Position numbers and translations under genes: made by a program
NCBI RefSeq assembly: GCF_000787575.1
Contig: NW_012236502.1
Coordinates: 124,001-188,000, forward strand
DNA: 64,000 nucleotides
Source: Acytostelium subglobosum LB1
Taxonomy: Eukaryota; Evosea; Eumycetozoa; Acytosteliales; Acytosteliaceae
Direction: 5' to 3'
The notes under the pieces: model-generated
What the model was told of the DNA's origin: nothing
The model's database searches: none
What the model saw: the letters and a program-made list of their open reading frames with translations, nothing else
Shown here: piece by piece, positions 1-10,829 of the stretch
Position numbering within the stretch: position 1 is the stretch's first letter
How the letters are laid out: each line of letters opens with the position of its first letter

Positions 1-2
1 AG

Positions 3-176
3 GAGGGCAGCGAGGCCGGTTCGCCACTGGAGATTCTAAAGACTGAGTGTAACACCATCCTTGCCGAGCTTGAGGATCAGATCGAGGAGGAAATCATCGA
101 CATTGATGGAGAGCTCAAGGGTGCCACACCATTCCTCTGTGAAGTAATCCCACGATCCATTCGAGTTGTAATATAA
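3..176 (+). CDS. C-terminal end of an unrecognised protein (5' truncated by window edge)
   Basis: Frame 3 is open from the window edge and stops with TAA at 174-176, giving about 57 C-terminal residues. They are acidic (a run of Glu/Asp/Ile) and finish in the hydrophobic stretch IPRSIRVVI. The codon use resembles the neighbouring genes. The gene lies tail to tail with the XPG gene, whose stop is 73 bp away across an AT-rich linker. I do not recognise the family, and the upstream part is outside the window. A downstream exon is not excluded, but the AT-rich DNA that follows looks like a 3' flank. Confidence 0.55.
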   Translation, partial: EGSEAGSPLEILKTECNTILAELEDQIEEEIIDIDGELKGATPFLCEVIPRSIRVVI

Positions 177-249
177 TATAATATAATAAATAATATATAT
201 ACAAATAATAATAATTCATGTGTACAAGTTAGGAATCAAGTCCTTTTAA

Positions 250-3200
250 TCATTTACGTCTGGCTGTCTTCTTGGGCGGTGTGATTGTTGTCTTTCTTCT
301 CCTTGGCACTACCTTGCTCGTGTCCACAAGTTGTTTCTCATCCTCACTATCAGGCTCCTCCATATCTGATCCTTCGTCGCCAGTTGATACCCAGTCCTTG
401 TATCCCTCTTCGTCTTCGTCTTCATCATGTTCATCATCCTCTTCCTCTTCCACCTCTTCCTCTTCAACATCACTGTCTTCCTTGGGTCTCTTTGGTGACT
501 TTGTCTTCTTGCTTGCGCTTGGCTTGGCTGTTGCCTTTGGGATTGGCTTGGGTGTAGTCTTGCTCTTCTTCTTCTTCTTGCTGCTCTTGTTCTTTGTCTT
601 GACACTATCACATCCACCATCATCCATGTCAACTGGCGCATTGTCCATATCCTCATCCTGTGGCGCATCACCTTCAACCTCACCTTCGCCATCGCCATCA
701 TCACCATCTTGTTTGTTTTTCTTCTTGATTATCCTCTCTATGGCCTGTGCCAGTCTCTTGCTCTTGAGCTTTGATGGAAGTGAAGATGCTGGATTGTTGT
801 TGGCCCTGCCACTTGGTTGTGTGGCGGTGGTGTCATGTTGATTTACAATCCTCATGATTGGTTGTAGAAGGTTCTCAGCCTTGAACCTCTCCCATCCAAA
901 CTTGTCCACAGCCATTCGACGCAGTGACTCCCAATCAGGGTTTGCCCATGAGAATGGCTCGTCAGATGAGTTGACATCAGGACTATAGAACGCGGACTTT
1001 ACCAAGTCAGAAGGGAAGCTCTCCGGTAGCAATACATTCTTGACAAGGCCCTTCAGATGGGATCGTTCATTCATCTGTTTGGCTGCAGCAGCGTCTGACT
1101 TGGCAGCACTCTTCATGAAGGTCTTGAACTCTACCAGGTCATTGAACTCGCTGATGATCTCCATCGCATTGACTATGCCAATACCCTTGATTCCAACAGT
1201 GTAGTCACATCCAAGTAGCAGTGCCAAGTTGATCATGTCCTCTCTGTTCAGTCCAACCTTGACCACAATGTCCGACAGGATGTATCGCTCGGGACGATGG
1301 AACAAGTGACGGTAGACCACCAGCTTGGCGTCACCAAATAGCATGATATCACTGTCCTCTGTGACAACACCGTCAACAAGGCCCAATCTAAAGAGCTCGG
1401 CACATTGTGCCTCTGCCTCGGTGGGTGCCGTGATGAATGGGATGCCAAAGAGTGTGAGCAGGTCATGGCATTGACGAAGCATCTCATCATCGATTGATTG
1501 GAAGCTTCTGACCTTTTGCGAGATGACGTTCATTGTTGCAGTCTTTTCCAACTCCAGCTCTTTGTCCAATCTATCACGTTCGTTCGAGTTGAAGTACTCA
1601 AATATCAACTTGTTCTTTGAGCTTGATTGCGTTGACTTTGGATCCTCATTCTCTTCTCTCTCTTTGTCCAAGTCTCTCAATTCCAGATAGTTGAATCTGG
1701 CACCTTGATGGAAACCATTGGATGGGCCAGCACTGGTGGCAGTGGCGTTGTCACCATTGTGATTGTCATTGCCAGTGTGAGTGAATGGATGTTCATCAAT
1801 GTGATCGTCACCGACAGCTTGTCCATCGTATGTCTGGTCATCATCATGAGCAATCTCCACAATGATGTCCTTATCGTCCTCCTGATCATTGATGGTGATG
1901 GCATCGTCGTTCTTCTGTTGATCCTGTGCCACATCTGGCCCATCAAGGTCGAATATATCAACATTATCAAATTTGCTCTTGGGCTTTTTGAATTGGTGAT
2001 CTTGCTGCTGATGTTGTTGTTGTTGCGATTGAGATTGAGATAGTTGTGATTGTTGATTGTCATTGTTGTCAACAACAATATCAACATCTTGCGGTTGTTG
2101 TTGTTGTGGACTGGAATCAATCTCAGGTGAGCTGATGCTCACCGCTGGTCCATCATTGTCATCATCGGATAGGTCAATTGGATGATTTACCTTGTTGGCC
2201 TCTTTGCCACTTGTGCTGTCTCCACCACCAACTATTTTGAATGCCAATGGTTTGTCTCGAGAAACCAGGCTGGCAGCTGTGAATGTGTCCTTTCCCATGT
2301 TCTTTGATGACATTGATTGTGATGAAGTGTTCGTTTGTGATGTTGCCGTTGTCGTAGTAGTTGTTGTTGCGGTAGATGTCGTTGATGTTGTCGGACCTTC
2401 ATCAAAGTAGTCATCATCGAATGGCTGATCAAAGTTAAAGGCATCATCGTCATACATTGAGAAGTCGTTTGTGAATGACTTTGATGTTGTTGGAGTCTTT
2501 GTTGGTGTCTTGTTTGGAGTTGATGTAGCTGAATCAATGTTGCTAGTGTTCTTGGCTTGTACAAGGTCATTGATAAGGTTCCTGGCAGTGTTACTACGTG
2601 CAAAAACAGGCTGATCTCGATCTCCAACAACATTGTCCAATGTCTTTGACGGAGTCAATGAGCTGATCTTTCGATTGATCAGCAGCTCAAAGTTACTACT
2701 CAGCTTGGCTGACAATGGAGAGGACTGAGTGCTGCTGCTGGCACTATTAACATTCAGTTGTTGTTGTTTGTACATATCGTCCTGCTGTCTCTTTGGCTTC
2801 TGTTGACTTCGGATTGGTGTGCCCAATGCTAGCTTGTCACTCAGTGTCATTGCCTTGGTCTTCAATGTAGATGATGTTGCTGAAGGTGTGGATGAAGATG
2901 TGGATGTGGATGAAGATGATCCATAGGCCAATGATGGAGCAGTGTTGCTCTTGTGAAGTATAAAGATCGTCTCGCCATCTGGATTCATGTACTTCATCTC
3001 TGGCTCCATGTTGTCCTTGACTTCCGAGATCTTCCTTGTGAGTCTACCCTTTTGTAATATGCTTCCAATCTGATGTTTGGAAAAGTCTATCGGTGTCTAT
3101 ATCATTGATTGATCGAGTGAGTGAGTGATCGAATGATTGATTGAGTTGGATGTCCAAGCCATGCATACCTTTGGAGGAGTGAGTATGGATAGACTATCTT

Positions 3201-4033
3201 GTACCTTCTTCTCCTGCTTCATTTGACTTAGCACCTCTAGTTGGATGTCCTGGGGCAACTGACTGAACACTTCTTTGTCAATCTCCTCAGGTTCGAATGT
3301 ATGAATGAACTGTCCATCATCAATGCCACCAATGTAATCACCAATATCGTCGTCATCATCGTCCAAGTTATCAGATGTTTGAGTAGTGTTATTATTATTG
3401 TTGTTGTTATTGTTATTGTTGTCATCAAGTTGATCAACATCAACTGGTTGATTGATTGAGTTGGATGCTGGGATGATAGTGTCATCAACAATCTCAAGAT
3501 CACTGTCCACTTCATTGTTGTCATCAAAGTCATAGTCAAAGTCCAAGTCATCGACCAAACTGTCCAAATCCTTACTGGCCAGATCCTGATTACCATTAGC
3601 CTTGGCCAACTGTGCCTTTAGAGTATTCAACAACAACATCTTCCTTTGATTCTTCTCAATCAATGCCTCATTATTCTCTCTTCTCTTTCTTCTCTCTTCC
3701 TGTGTGTTGGGGAATGAGCGACAAGTGAGTGATGGTCAATCATTCATTCAATCTATCAATCAATCTTACAATAGTTCTCATCTTTAGATAGGGTGCTTCA
3801 CCATCGAATACTAGTACAGGCTTGATTCGATGTTGTAGTAGCTTACATATCCTCCAGAAGAAGCCTAGTATATGAGCGTTTGGATCGGGATCACCTCGAC
3901 CATCACGAAATGCATTGACGAATGAGTGCAACCAGATTGATGCATCAATGGCCAGTGTCTGACCCTGCAGTTCATCCAACTCCACATAAGTACCTGTCGA
4001 CTGTACCAAGTCCCATAACTTTGGTACTCCCAT
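250..4033 (-). CDS. ERCC5: XPG/Rad2-family 3' flap endonuclease, nucleotide excision repair
   Basis: Three exons, 4033-3770, 3699-3169 and 3096-250, join in frame to 1213 residues; both introns are GT-AG. This is the structure-specific nuclease that cuts 3' of the lesion in nucleotide excision repair. The N domain starts MGVPKLWDLV and keeps the metal ligands D30 (AIDAS) and D77 (VFDGEAP). The internal nuclease domain (roughly residues 790-960) has APTEAEAQCAEL, TEDSDIMLFG and LLGCDYTVGIKGIG with its helix-hairpin-helix. The two halves are separated by a long acidic, Asn/Gln-rich spacer, as is typical of XPG rather than FEN1 or EXO1. The C-terminus is Lys/Arg-rich, fitting nuclear localisation. 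Intron 1 is packed with ATTG-type repeats. Dictyostelid usage would be a rep-series name; the symbol given is the human orthologue. Confidence 0.95.
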
Positions 4034-4205
4034 ATCTCTTTATCTCTTTGTATTCTATCTGTTTGATTGAATGTAGAATGAAAGTGAAAGTCAATTTAGG
4101 CTTGAGTTTATGGGACACTTGGTGTCTTTCCAAGAATCTCAAGATTCATATCCCATAAGTGTTTACAAAGAGATAATTACAAAGATCTATAGATAGAGAT
4201 AAGGA
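4034..4205. promoter_or_regulatory. 172-bp divergent promoter of the XPG and RUN genes with a three-way-junction inverted repeat
   Basis: This short spacer separates two divergent start codons. Inside it, TTATGGGA (4108-4115) is complementary to TCCCATAA (4151-4158). Between the two arms lie two further hairpins, CTTGG/CCAAG (4118-4122 with 4130-4134) and AATCT/AGATT (4135-4139 with 4142-4146). The nested arrangement could form a cruciform or a 51-nt structured RNA. No function is known to me. Confidence 0.4.
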
Positions 4206-5402
4206 ATGATGGATGATAAAGTAGTGGAGGAGAACAATGTGGAGTGGCCATTGTTGACACAACAAACAATGACGGAGCAAGCTGAACAACAGAGATTGGA
4301 GATGATACGCAATAACTTGTTGGAAGACTTGAGGATATCTTTACAACATATAATATATACACTTATACGTGAAGGTGACAATCCTCAATCAACGACAACA
4401 CTATACTCTGATAGCTTTGGAGTTGATCGTCTATGTGTATCAATCGAGAAGATATTATCTCATGACTTGTTGGCAAGTTACAACTTGTGGCGTGTCATTC
4501 AACTTTGTCAGACGTGTGCCGCACAGCCTACGATCGCCCCGCTCGATTTTGAGGACATACGACTCAATGCTCAACTGTCTGATGCGAGGGGCAAGCCAAG
4601 AGCATACATCAGACGCCTACTCAATGCCAACTCACTGTCGGTGTTCTTTGAACGATTGACAGCAGTGCCCTCATGTATTAAATGTTATGGTGGCGAGTCG
4701 ATTGTACTCGTGGCTCACTCAGCCACTCATGTTCAATCAATATTCAACAAGATCGATGGTATCAAGTTCAATCTGAGCACAAGTGAAGGACTGCTGGGCA
4801 GCACGATGTTGGAGTATCTCACCGATCACACTCACTTGGCAACCAATGATGAGCTCACAATGATACTCAACAGACATGGTGATGGAGACGAAGATGTGAT
4901 CCCAACCTCAAGGACTGTGATGGACAGCAAGACATTGGTTGACAAGATAAGGAAGTTGGAGGGCAAGAGTGATGAGGAGTTGATATCACAGTATGATAAT
5001 CAGTATGAGGATATTGAGGATGTTCAATCATTAATGAGGCGGCAAGGTGATCTGCACATGGCAGAGGACCAGCCATCAACCTTCAACGACTATATCGTCA
5101 ACGAAAAGAAGAAACAACAACTCATACAATCAGTCACAAGCAACACGATCACATTTGAACAAGCCTTTGCTGAGTTGTCCACGATTAGTCCTTCAACAAC
5201 TTCCACAACATCGATAACATCGACAACATCGACTACTCCACCATACCAAGTTGTTGAGAATGATCCTGGACAGAACTACAAGGAGGAGACGAACTGTTCA
5301 TCATCCAAGCAAGATCCAATCACTTTCAAACCAAAGACAAAGGTGTCGAAGCCCAAGGCCAAGCCAAAGAAGGTGTTGGAGCGCACAATCAACTTTGATT
5401 GA
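4206..5402 (+). CDS. RUN-domain protein
   Basis: Single-exon gene of 398 residues starting MMDDKVVEE. Residues about 30-200 look like a RUN domain: a helical block with SIEKILSHDLL, LWRVIQLCQ and the central ARGKPRAYIRRLLNANSLSVFFERL, matching the family's conserved helix pattern. RUN domains usually act as effector modules for Rap/Rab-type GTPases or kinesins in membrane traffic. The C-terminal third is Thr/Ser-rich low complexity (a TTSTTSITSTTSTTPP stretch) and ends in a basic Lys/Pro-rich tail. No other domain is visible. It shares its promoter region with XPG, but nothing links their functions. The RUN assignment rests on pattern recognition only. Confidence 0.65.
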   Translation: MMDDKVVEENNVEWPLLTQQTMTEQAEQQRLEMIRNNLLEDLRISLQHIIYTLIREGDNPQSTTTLYSDSFGVDRLCVSIEKILSHDLLASYNLWRVIQLCQTCAAQPTIAPLDFEDIRLNAQLSDARGKPRAYIRRLLNANSLSVFFERLTAVPSCIKCYGGESIVLVAHSATHVQSIFNKIDGIKFNLSTSEGLLGSTMLEYLTDHTHLATNDELTMILNRHGDGDEDVIPTSRTVMDSKTLVDKIRKLEGKSDEELISQYDNQYEDIEDVQSLMRRQGDLHMAEDQPSTFNDYIVNEKKKQQLIQSVTSNTITFEQAFAELSTISPSTTSTTSITSTTSTTPPYQVVENDPGQNYKEETNCSSSKQDPITFKPKTKVSKPKAKPKKVLERTINFD

Positions 5403-5545
5403 TTGATCAATCTTCAAAAGGCACGTGAAGTCTCGAAAATTCGTCAAGCTCATCTGACCCAAAGTTTACTCATTCGTGCGGGTTCATTCATTCGATCTTG
5501 GTTTCGCGAAACAGATACAACTGCACAAGCATAGCATATACAGAG

Positions 5546-6882
5546 ATGAACAAAGGAAAGGGCAAAGACAAAGATAGTGCAACCAACAACAACAGACATT
5601 GGTGCAAGTATTGCCAGACATTCATATTCCCAAACCAATCGGTATGTTCTCAATGATTGATTGATTGATTGATGACGATGACGATGACTAACAAATGACT
5701 TAATGATAACAGAGTATAAAGACACATGAGACAGGATGGTTTCATAAGAACAATGTTAGAAATGTATTACAGACACAGAAGCGTGAGAAGGCCAATGAGG
5801 AAAAGGAGAAGCGTGATCATCTTAAGGAGATTGAGAATCTCAAACAAGCAGGTCTAGCAGCATATAAAGAGAAGGATATCAATCAACAACATTATGATCA
5901 TACTGCTACTGATGCAGCTGGGGATCAACAACACCAACAACAACAACTTGTAATGCCTTATCCACAACAATTTAGCACGATGGAGGAGTACAACATTGCT
6001 TATCAACAATATTATTATAACTATTATAACTATTACTATTATGGTATTGCACCACCAACAGCAGCAGCACCAACAGCTGATCAATCAGTATCACCAACAA
6101 CAGCAATATCAACAATAACAGCAGCACCAGTAGCATCAACGAACAAGAAGTCACAGACCAAGCAAACACACAACAACAACAACAACAACAACACAGACGC
6201 CGAGGCAAAGGCACTCAAACAACAACAGATAATGATGAACAAACAATTACATCAACAAAAGATACAAGAGATACTGAAGAGTGCTCAGGTGGAAAACGAT
6301 GATCAAGGTGATGGTCTGACTGAGGAGGAGAGGAAGATCATCGAGAGAAAGAGAGCCGAGTATAATGAACGCAAGCAACGTGGAGAGATTGATGAAGACG
6401 ATGAAGTGAGTGCGGAGAAGGTGTCTGGCACACACGATGATGATGATGAGACGTCCATTCACGAGAGCAAGACAAACGAGTCAACAGGCATTGGTGGTTG
6501 GGTGTCCGTGCATAGTTCACAGAGTATGTTTGGATCGGACAGGAACGAAGAACAAGCGGATAATGGCAATGGGGATGGTGACGCGTATGACAACGATCGC
6601 TATCATCACTCAGACGAAGAGCAATATGGCAGTTCAGATGAGGAGACCGTTGACATGACCAAGAGGATAGCATTCTCTCATGGTAACAAATCTGTTGGAG
6701 CTGATGACCAGCCTGTTGCTGCTCCTGCTGCTGCTCAACCAATCAAGATCAACATTGGACTCAAGAAGGAGGTCGTCGGAGACACTGTATCATACACTGT
6801 ACCCAAGGTCCAGTTTGCAATCAAACCATTGAGACAAGATATCAAGAGCAAGAACTTTAGGAAGAAGGATGTAGAGCTGTGA
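5546..6882 (+). CDS. U1-type (matrin-like) zinc finger protein resembling WBP4/FBP21
   Basis: Two exons, 5546-5641 and 5713-6882, give 421 residues; the 71-nt intron contains (TGAT)n and splits the finger. The N-terminal finger has WCKYC, then H-x5-H in the THETGWFHKNNV region, the C2H2 spacing of the U1-C/matrin class. It is followed by a charged helix (REKANEEKEKRDHLKEIE). This layout matches WBP4, a spliceosomal protein entering at the pre-B/B complex. I do not see the WW domains of animal WBP4; the middle is Tyr-, Asn- and Gln-rich low complexity. The conserved C-terminus (KVQFAIKPLRQDIKSKNFRK) supports a real protein end. The stop codon overlaps a GTGAGT that could act as a 5' splice site. 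Confidence 0.75.
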
Positions 6883-7406
6883 GTACTCCGCAGTGGATAA
6901 TAGACATGTACAAGAAATGGCATTGGGACCATCACCATGAGGTTCAGATCATCATGGACACTGTTCCCATTGGGCTCCTCCTCGCAGACACTTTGGACGG
7001 ACATGTCCATCCGCATCGAGTAAAGAACAAGTTGTTTTGGTGAATGGGCTGACAATGACTAGCTGACACCAACATCCCATTCATGACTTATACCATAACC
7101 ATAACCAATCAGTCTCATATTCGGATTTAGGGATTAGGACCTGGTCATCGGTCAATTATTGAACAGACACACTTAAGGCATTGTGGTACGCACACTGTTA
7201 CATCATTGCCTTATATGGCAGGTGACGCACTTTTGTGTTTTTGGGTGTGGACCCTCTTATGTAGGCCCTGTCATCCATGACCACCCCTTTTGGACATTAG
7301 GATAACAACAATGAGGAGGACAATGGTCCATCATCCACTCAATCAATCATTCAATCAATCATACTTATTCAACATATTCCTCTTTGAATCAAACAAATAA
7401 TTAAAC
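6883..7406. other. Intergenic, no gene recognised
   Basis: This is the 3' flank of the zinc finger gene and 5' flank of the Q-rich gene. The first 160 bases stay open in one frame after a possible GTGAGT donor (6879 onward), but they code for nothing I recognise. The last 70 bases hold AATC-type repeats before the next start codon. No tRNA or other RNA gene was found. Confidence 0.5.
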
Positions 7407-8375
7407 ATGGAGCCACAACAATTCCAACCTCCTCAACATACTCCACCTCAACCACCTCAACAACAACAACATTATCAACCAGACCATCAGCAACAGCAGC
7501 CACAACAAGGTCAGCAAGGCCAACAAGGTCAGCAGTATGACAAGTACCAACACCAACAACCTTTACAAAATTCACCAACATCAGGTAATTATGGAAGAGA
7601 CCAACAACATCAACAGCCACAACAACAACAAAGTGGTGATCGTGATGCAAAGGGTTCTTCATCATGGGACCAAAGGAGCAGAGAGCAACACAGCGGTAGT
7701 GGAAAGAGGACATCAACATCGCCAAACACAATCCGAGTTCACTATCGCAAGGATCTCACTGCCAAGATACCTTATGAAGTTGGTGAATATTACCGTGACC
7801 TAGTGATCACCATCAATGAACACTTTGGATTCATGAAGTTGGGTCGATTAAAGTTCAAGGACATCAATGGTCACAAGATCAAGATGGACCAAAAGATCCC
7901 AGACCCTCCCGACCTCTTTGTCACTCAGCGCACAGGTATGTATTTTCACTCACTCCTCATCAATCATGTCTGGAACTACTCCAGTACTAATTTGGAAAAA
8001 TAATATATAGTTCGAGTTTATAAGGGAGATAATGATCATGATGATCATCCACTTGGAATATTCCAACAAGGAAGTACTTGGGGTGAGATGTCACAACACT
8101 TCAACATTGTCTCGGGCAATCTAAGACAAAAGAATGATAAGAATAAGCCATTGGCAGTTCCACCATTTATCGGAGGTAAATACACTCTTGTTACCCCGGC
8201 AAGGAGATACCTACACTTCTTGGTAAAGTATCAGTATCTTCTAGAGGACATAATATTTCTGCCAGATCAATCACATAACACAAACACACACCCACACATT
8301 AACATCCACATCCACATCCACATCAATCAATACATCCAAAGACCTGGTGGAGCCATTTTAGATACCATTAGATAA
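7407..8375 (+). CDS. Q-rich protein with an unrecognised conserved-looking C-terminal domain
   Basis: Exon 1 (7407-7935) codes for a Gln/Pro-rich N-terminus of about 110 residues, then a more ordinary sequence starting NTIRVHYRKDLTAKIPYE. After a GTATGT...TATAG intron, exon 2 starts at 8011 (VRVYKGDNDHDDHPLG). Two endings are possible. Reading on gives a His/Ile/Asn-rich tail and stops at 8375. Splicing a 119-nt GTAAAGT...CAAAG intron (8223-8341) gives a short WWSHFRYH end at 8371. The low-complexity ACATCC repeats in that stretch look intronic, so I lean slightly to splicing. The folded part (about residues 108-240) has alternating hydrophobic residues and GKYTLVTPARRY. I do not recognise the family. 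Confidence 0.6.
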
Positions 8376-8881
8376 GTTCAATTCAGTATTGATCATTTCA
8401 GAATAGGATATCTGTCCGTGGATATGTGCACGGATGTGGTCCATCAATCCATCCCCTAAGGGAAATAAAACTAATTATTTCATTCATTCATCATTAATTG
8501 ATATTGATATCTCTCAGTGATCAACTAACTGTCAATCAACCAATCACAATAAATTAATTCCCAAGTGGTTTAATGGGATGTTTGGTAAAATAAGTGTGGT
8601 AGAGTTGATTGGGCAAACTTCTGATCATATCACCCCTAAATTGATGATGTGGATCGTATTTTATACTTACCACTGTCACACACAATCCTATCTCAAATTG
8701 GTCCAAAGATAACTTAATTAGGAAAGAAGTGGAATTGAATTCAGTTGGACTTATAATAATGGTTTGAAAGGTTTAGAAGGATATTTATTCAATCGATCAA
8801 TTATAAATACGACTCTCTTAAAATTGAAATTAATCATCAAATCAATCAATTTATAATCAATCAAAATATAACAATTCTAAA
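8376..8881. other. AT-rich intergenic region with hssA-like gene 1 promoter
   Basis: About 500 bases with no gene recognised. A 6-bp inverted repeat (TCCGTG and CACGGA, 7 bases apart, near 8416-8434) sits after the Q-rich gene. A TATA-like TATAAATA near 8802, followed by an AT-rich leader with ATCAATCAAT repeats, is a plausible core promoter for the hssA-like gene starting at 8882. Confidence 0.4.
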
Positions 8882-9202
8882 ATGACTCTCCTGAGTAAGT
8901 ACCTGATATTCATCAATTGATCAATACAACACCTATCCTAATACTCTGATTGAATAATAATAATAGAATCAATTACTTCCATGGGTGGCGTGTCAACCAG
9001 TGCCTTGTCCAAGAGCGTAGTTTCTGGTGGAATGTCCAGTTCATCGATCCAGGGATCAAACTCGGTTGCCTGTGGCGGTTGTAGCCCATGTGGACCAAAC
9101 ATTGATATCAATGTCGATGTCGATGTCAACCTCAACCTCAACGGTCTCCTCGGAGGTGTCCTCGGTTGTGTTGGTGGTCTCCTTGGAGGAATCTGTCTCT
9201 AA
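8882..9202 (+). CDS. hssA/hssB-family small Gly-rich protein (copy 1)
   Basis: Exon 1 is only 13 nt (8882-8894, coding for MTLL plus one base). A GTAAGT...AATAG intron follows, and exon 2 runs 8967-9202, for 82 residues in all. The tiny first exon, the Ser-rich start, the core SNSVACGGCSPCG, the alternating Asp/Val/Asn/Leu stretch and the closing LLGGVLGCVGGLLGGICL are hallmarks of the dictyostelid hssA/2C/7E family, abundant developmentally expressed proteins of unknown biochemical role. A second copy with the same intron position lies at 58730-59048. The family assignment is firm; a molecular function cannot be given. Confidence 0.9.
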
Positions 9203-9290
9203 ACCAACCAACCAGCCTTGATTAGAATAATTCTATCAAAATTTTATAAAGCTAAGGCTCCTTTTTGTTTAATATATATTCTTGATGGTC

Positions 9291-10829
9291 CTACAATCCC
9301 AACTCCTTTATTAAGTGGGGCGTATGTTTGCTGAATCCTTGGAAGGCACTCATTTCCATCACCTTGGCGACTGCTTCCAACACTTGGTGATCGCATTGAT
9401 GATTGCCAATCAGTTGGAGTGAGAGTGGCGTACCTTTGCTGGACAGCTTGAGCGGGATCGATGCACTTGGAAGGCCGGCCATATTGGCCGGGATCGTCAT
9501 GATATCGTTTATGTACATATTGATCGGGTCCAGGTCCTGATTGAGGGCGAAAGAGCCAGAGGGTGTGGTGGGCGTGATCAGCACATCCACATGCTGCTCC
9601 TCAAACGCACGCTTAAAGTCGTCTGATACCAGTCGTCTGATCTGCTGCGCCTTGGTATAATAGTTGTCGTAGGAGCCTCGTGACAATGACATTGTTCCCA
9701 GAAGGATGCGACGTGTGGCCTCTGGTCCAAAGCCTGCACTTCTTGTATCGATGTATTGTTGTTTCAATGTTTGTGCTGTCTCGTGTTGTTCACTGTTGTT
9801 GCCGCTGCCACCTCCATATCGTATTCCATCATAACGTGATAGGTTGGAACTGGCCTCTGATGTGGCAAGGATGTAGTATGCGGGCAATGCATGGCGCGTG
9901 TTGGGCAGCTCGACGGGGACGACCTGTCCTCCATTGGACTCTATCAACTCTGCAGTCTGTCTCCACAATGCAATGATCTCGGGATCCATCTCACTGACAA
10001 GGTAGTCGGTTGGGATACCAAAGCGCAGACCAGCAAACCCGCTCGTGCGGGTCTTCTCCAAGTGTTTCGCGAAGCCACCCTCGGTCGGATGCTTGATTGA
10101 GGTCGAGTCGCGCGGGTCCCGGCGAACCAACACATCGAGGAGCAGTGCTGCGTCGTCAGCGCTGTGAACAAAGAAGCCTGGTGTATCGAATGAGCTTGCA
10201 TAGGCCACCAGGCCATATCGTGAGATGCTTCCATAAGACGGCTTGAATCCAACAACGCCGCAGTATGCTGCGGGTTGGCGAACTGAGCCACCAGTGTCGC
10301 TTCCAATGGCACATGGGACGACGCGTGAAGAGACAGCCACCGCGCTGCCACCGCTCGATCCACCAGCAACAAGAGGGGCCGTGGTGGTTGTCGACCAGGG
10401 ATTGATAGACGCACCGCTGTGCCCATTTGTAGTTGATGAGCCCATTGCAAACTCGTCCATATTTGTCTTGCCGATGATAATAGCGCCTGCCTGTTTGAGC
10501 AGTGACACTACCGTCGCATCAAACGATGGTGTATAGTTTGCGAGTATGTTTGAGGCACATGTCGTCTTTAGACCTGTTGTCGAGAAGTTATCCTTCACTG
10601 CTATTGGTATGCCCTCGAGTGGGCGACGCGATGTTGATGTCGACTGCTGCTGTTGTTTGTCAGACAACTGTGCCTGATCCAACAATGATTGATTATTATC
10701 CACTGTTATGAATGCATTTAGATGTTTCGTCTTTTCCAATGCATTCAATGAATGTTTGATCAAGTCGACTGAACTAACACTACCATTCCTCAGCTGTTTG
10801 CCAAGATAACTCAATGTACCATATACCAT
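9291..10829 (-). CDS. gatA: Glutamyl-tRNA(Gln) amidotransferase subunit A, mitochondrial (GatA/QRSL1)
   Basis: Single open frame of 512 residues. GatA hydrolyses glutamine to supply ammonia for converting Glu-tRNA(Gln) to Gln-tRNA(Gln) in organelles. The amidase-signature triad is in place: K79 (GIPIAVKDN), cis-Ser S158 (GGSSGGS) and nucleophile S182 (GSDTGGS), with the 24-residue spacing known for GatA. SFDTPGFF, FGPEATRRILLGTMSLS and LITPTTPSGSF are also typical. The ATG at 10829 is the first in this exon. Upstream the frame stays open for 13 codons (FTRFRYN...) behind a pyrimidine-rich TTGTAG, so a short 5' exon for a transit peptide is possible, but I could not place one. It shares a 215-bp divergent promoter with the mitochondrial tRNA modifier at 11045. 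Confidence 0.93.
   Translation of the reverse strand: MVYGTLSYLGKQLRNGSVSSVDLIKHSLNALEKTKHLNAFITVDNNQSLLDQAQLSDKQQQQSTSTSRRPLEGIPIAVKDNFSTTGLKTTCASNILANYTPSFDATVVSLLKQAGAIIIGKTNMDEFAMGSSTTNGHSGASINPWSTTTTAPLVAGGSSGGSAVAVSSRVVPCAIGSDTGGSVRQPAAYCGVVGFKPSYGSISRYGLVAYASSFDTPGFFVHSADDAALLLDVLVRRDPRDSTSIKHPTEGGFAKHLEKTRTSGFAGLRFGIPTDYLVSEMDPEIIALWRQTAELIESNGGQVVPVELPNTRHALPAYYILATSEASSNLSRYDGIRYGGGSGNNSEQHETAQTLKQQYIDTRSAGFGPEATRRILLGTMSLSRGSYDNYYTKAQQIRRLVSDDFKRAFEEQHVDVLITPTTPSGSFALNQDLDPINMYINDIMTIPANMAGLPSASIPLKLSSKGTPLSLQLIGNHQCDHQVLEAVAKVMEMSAFQGFSKHTPHLIKELGL

Noticed and set aside
309-707. Open frame on the minus strand in another frame of the XPG exon
   Set aside because: It overlaps the acidic, repetitive XPG C-terminus. 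Low-complexity codons keep other frames open; no family pattern is seen.
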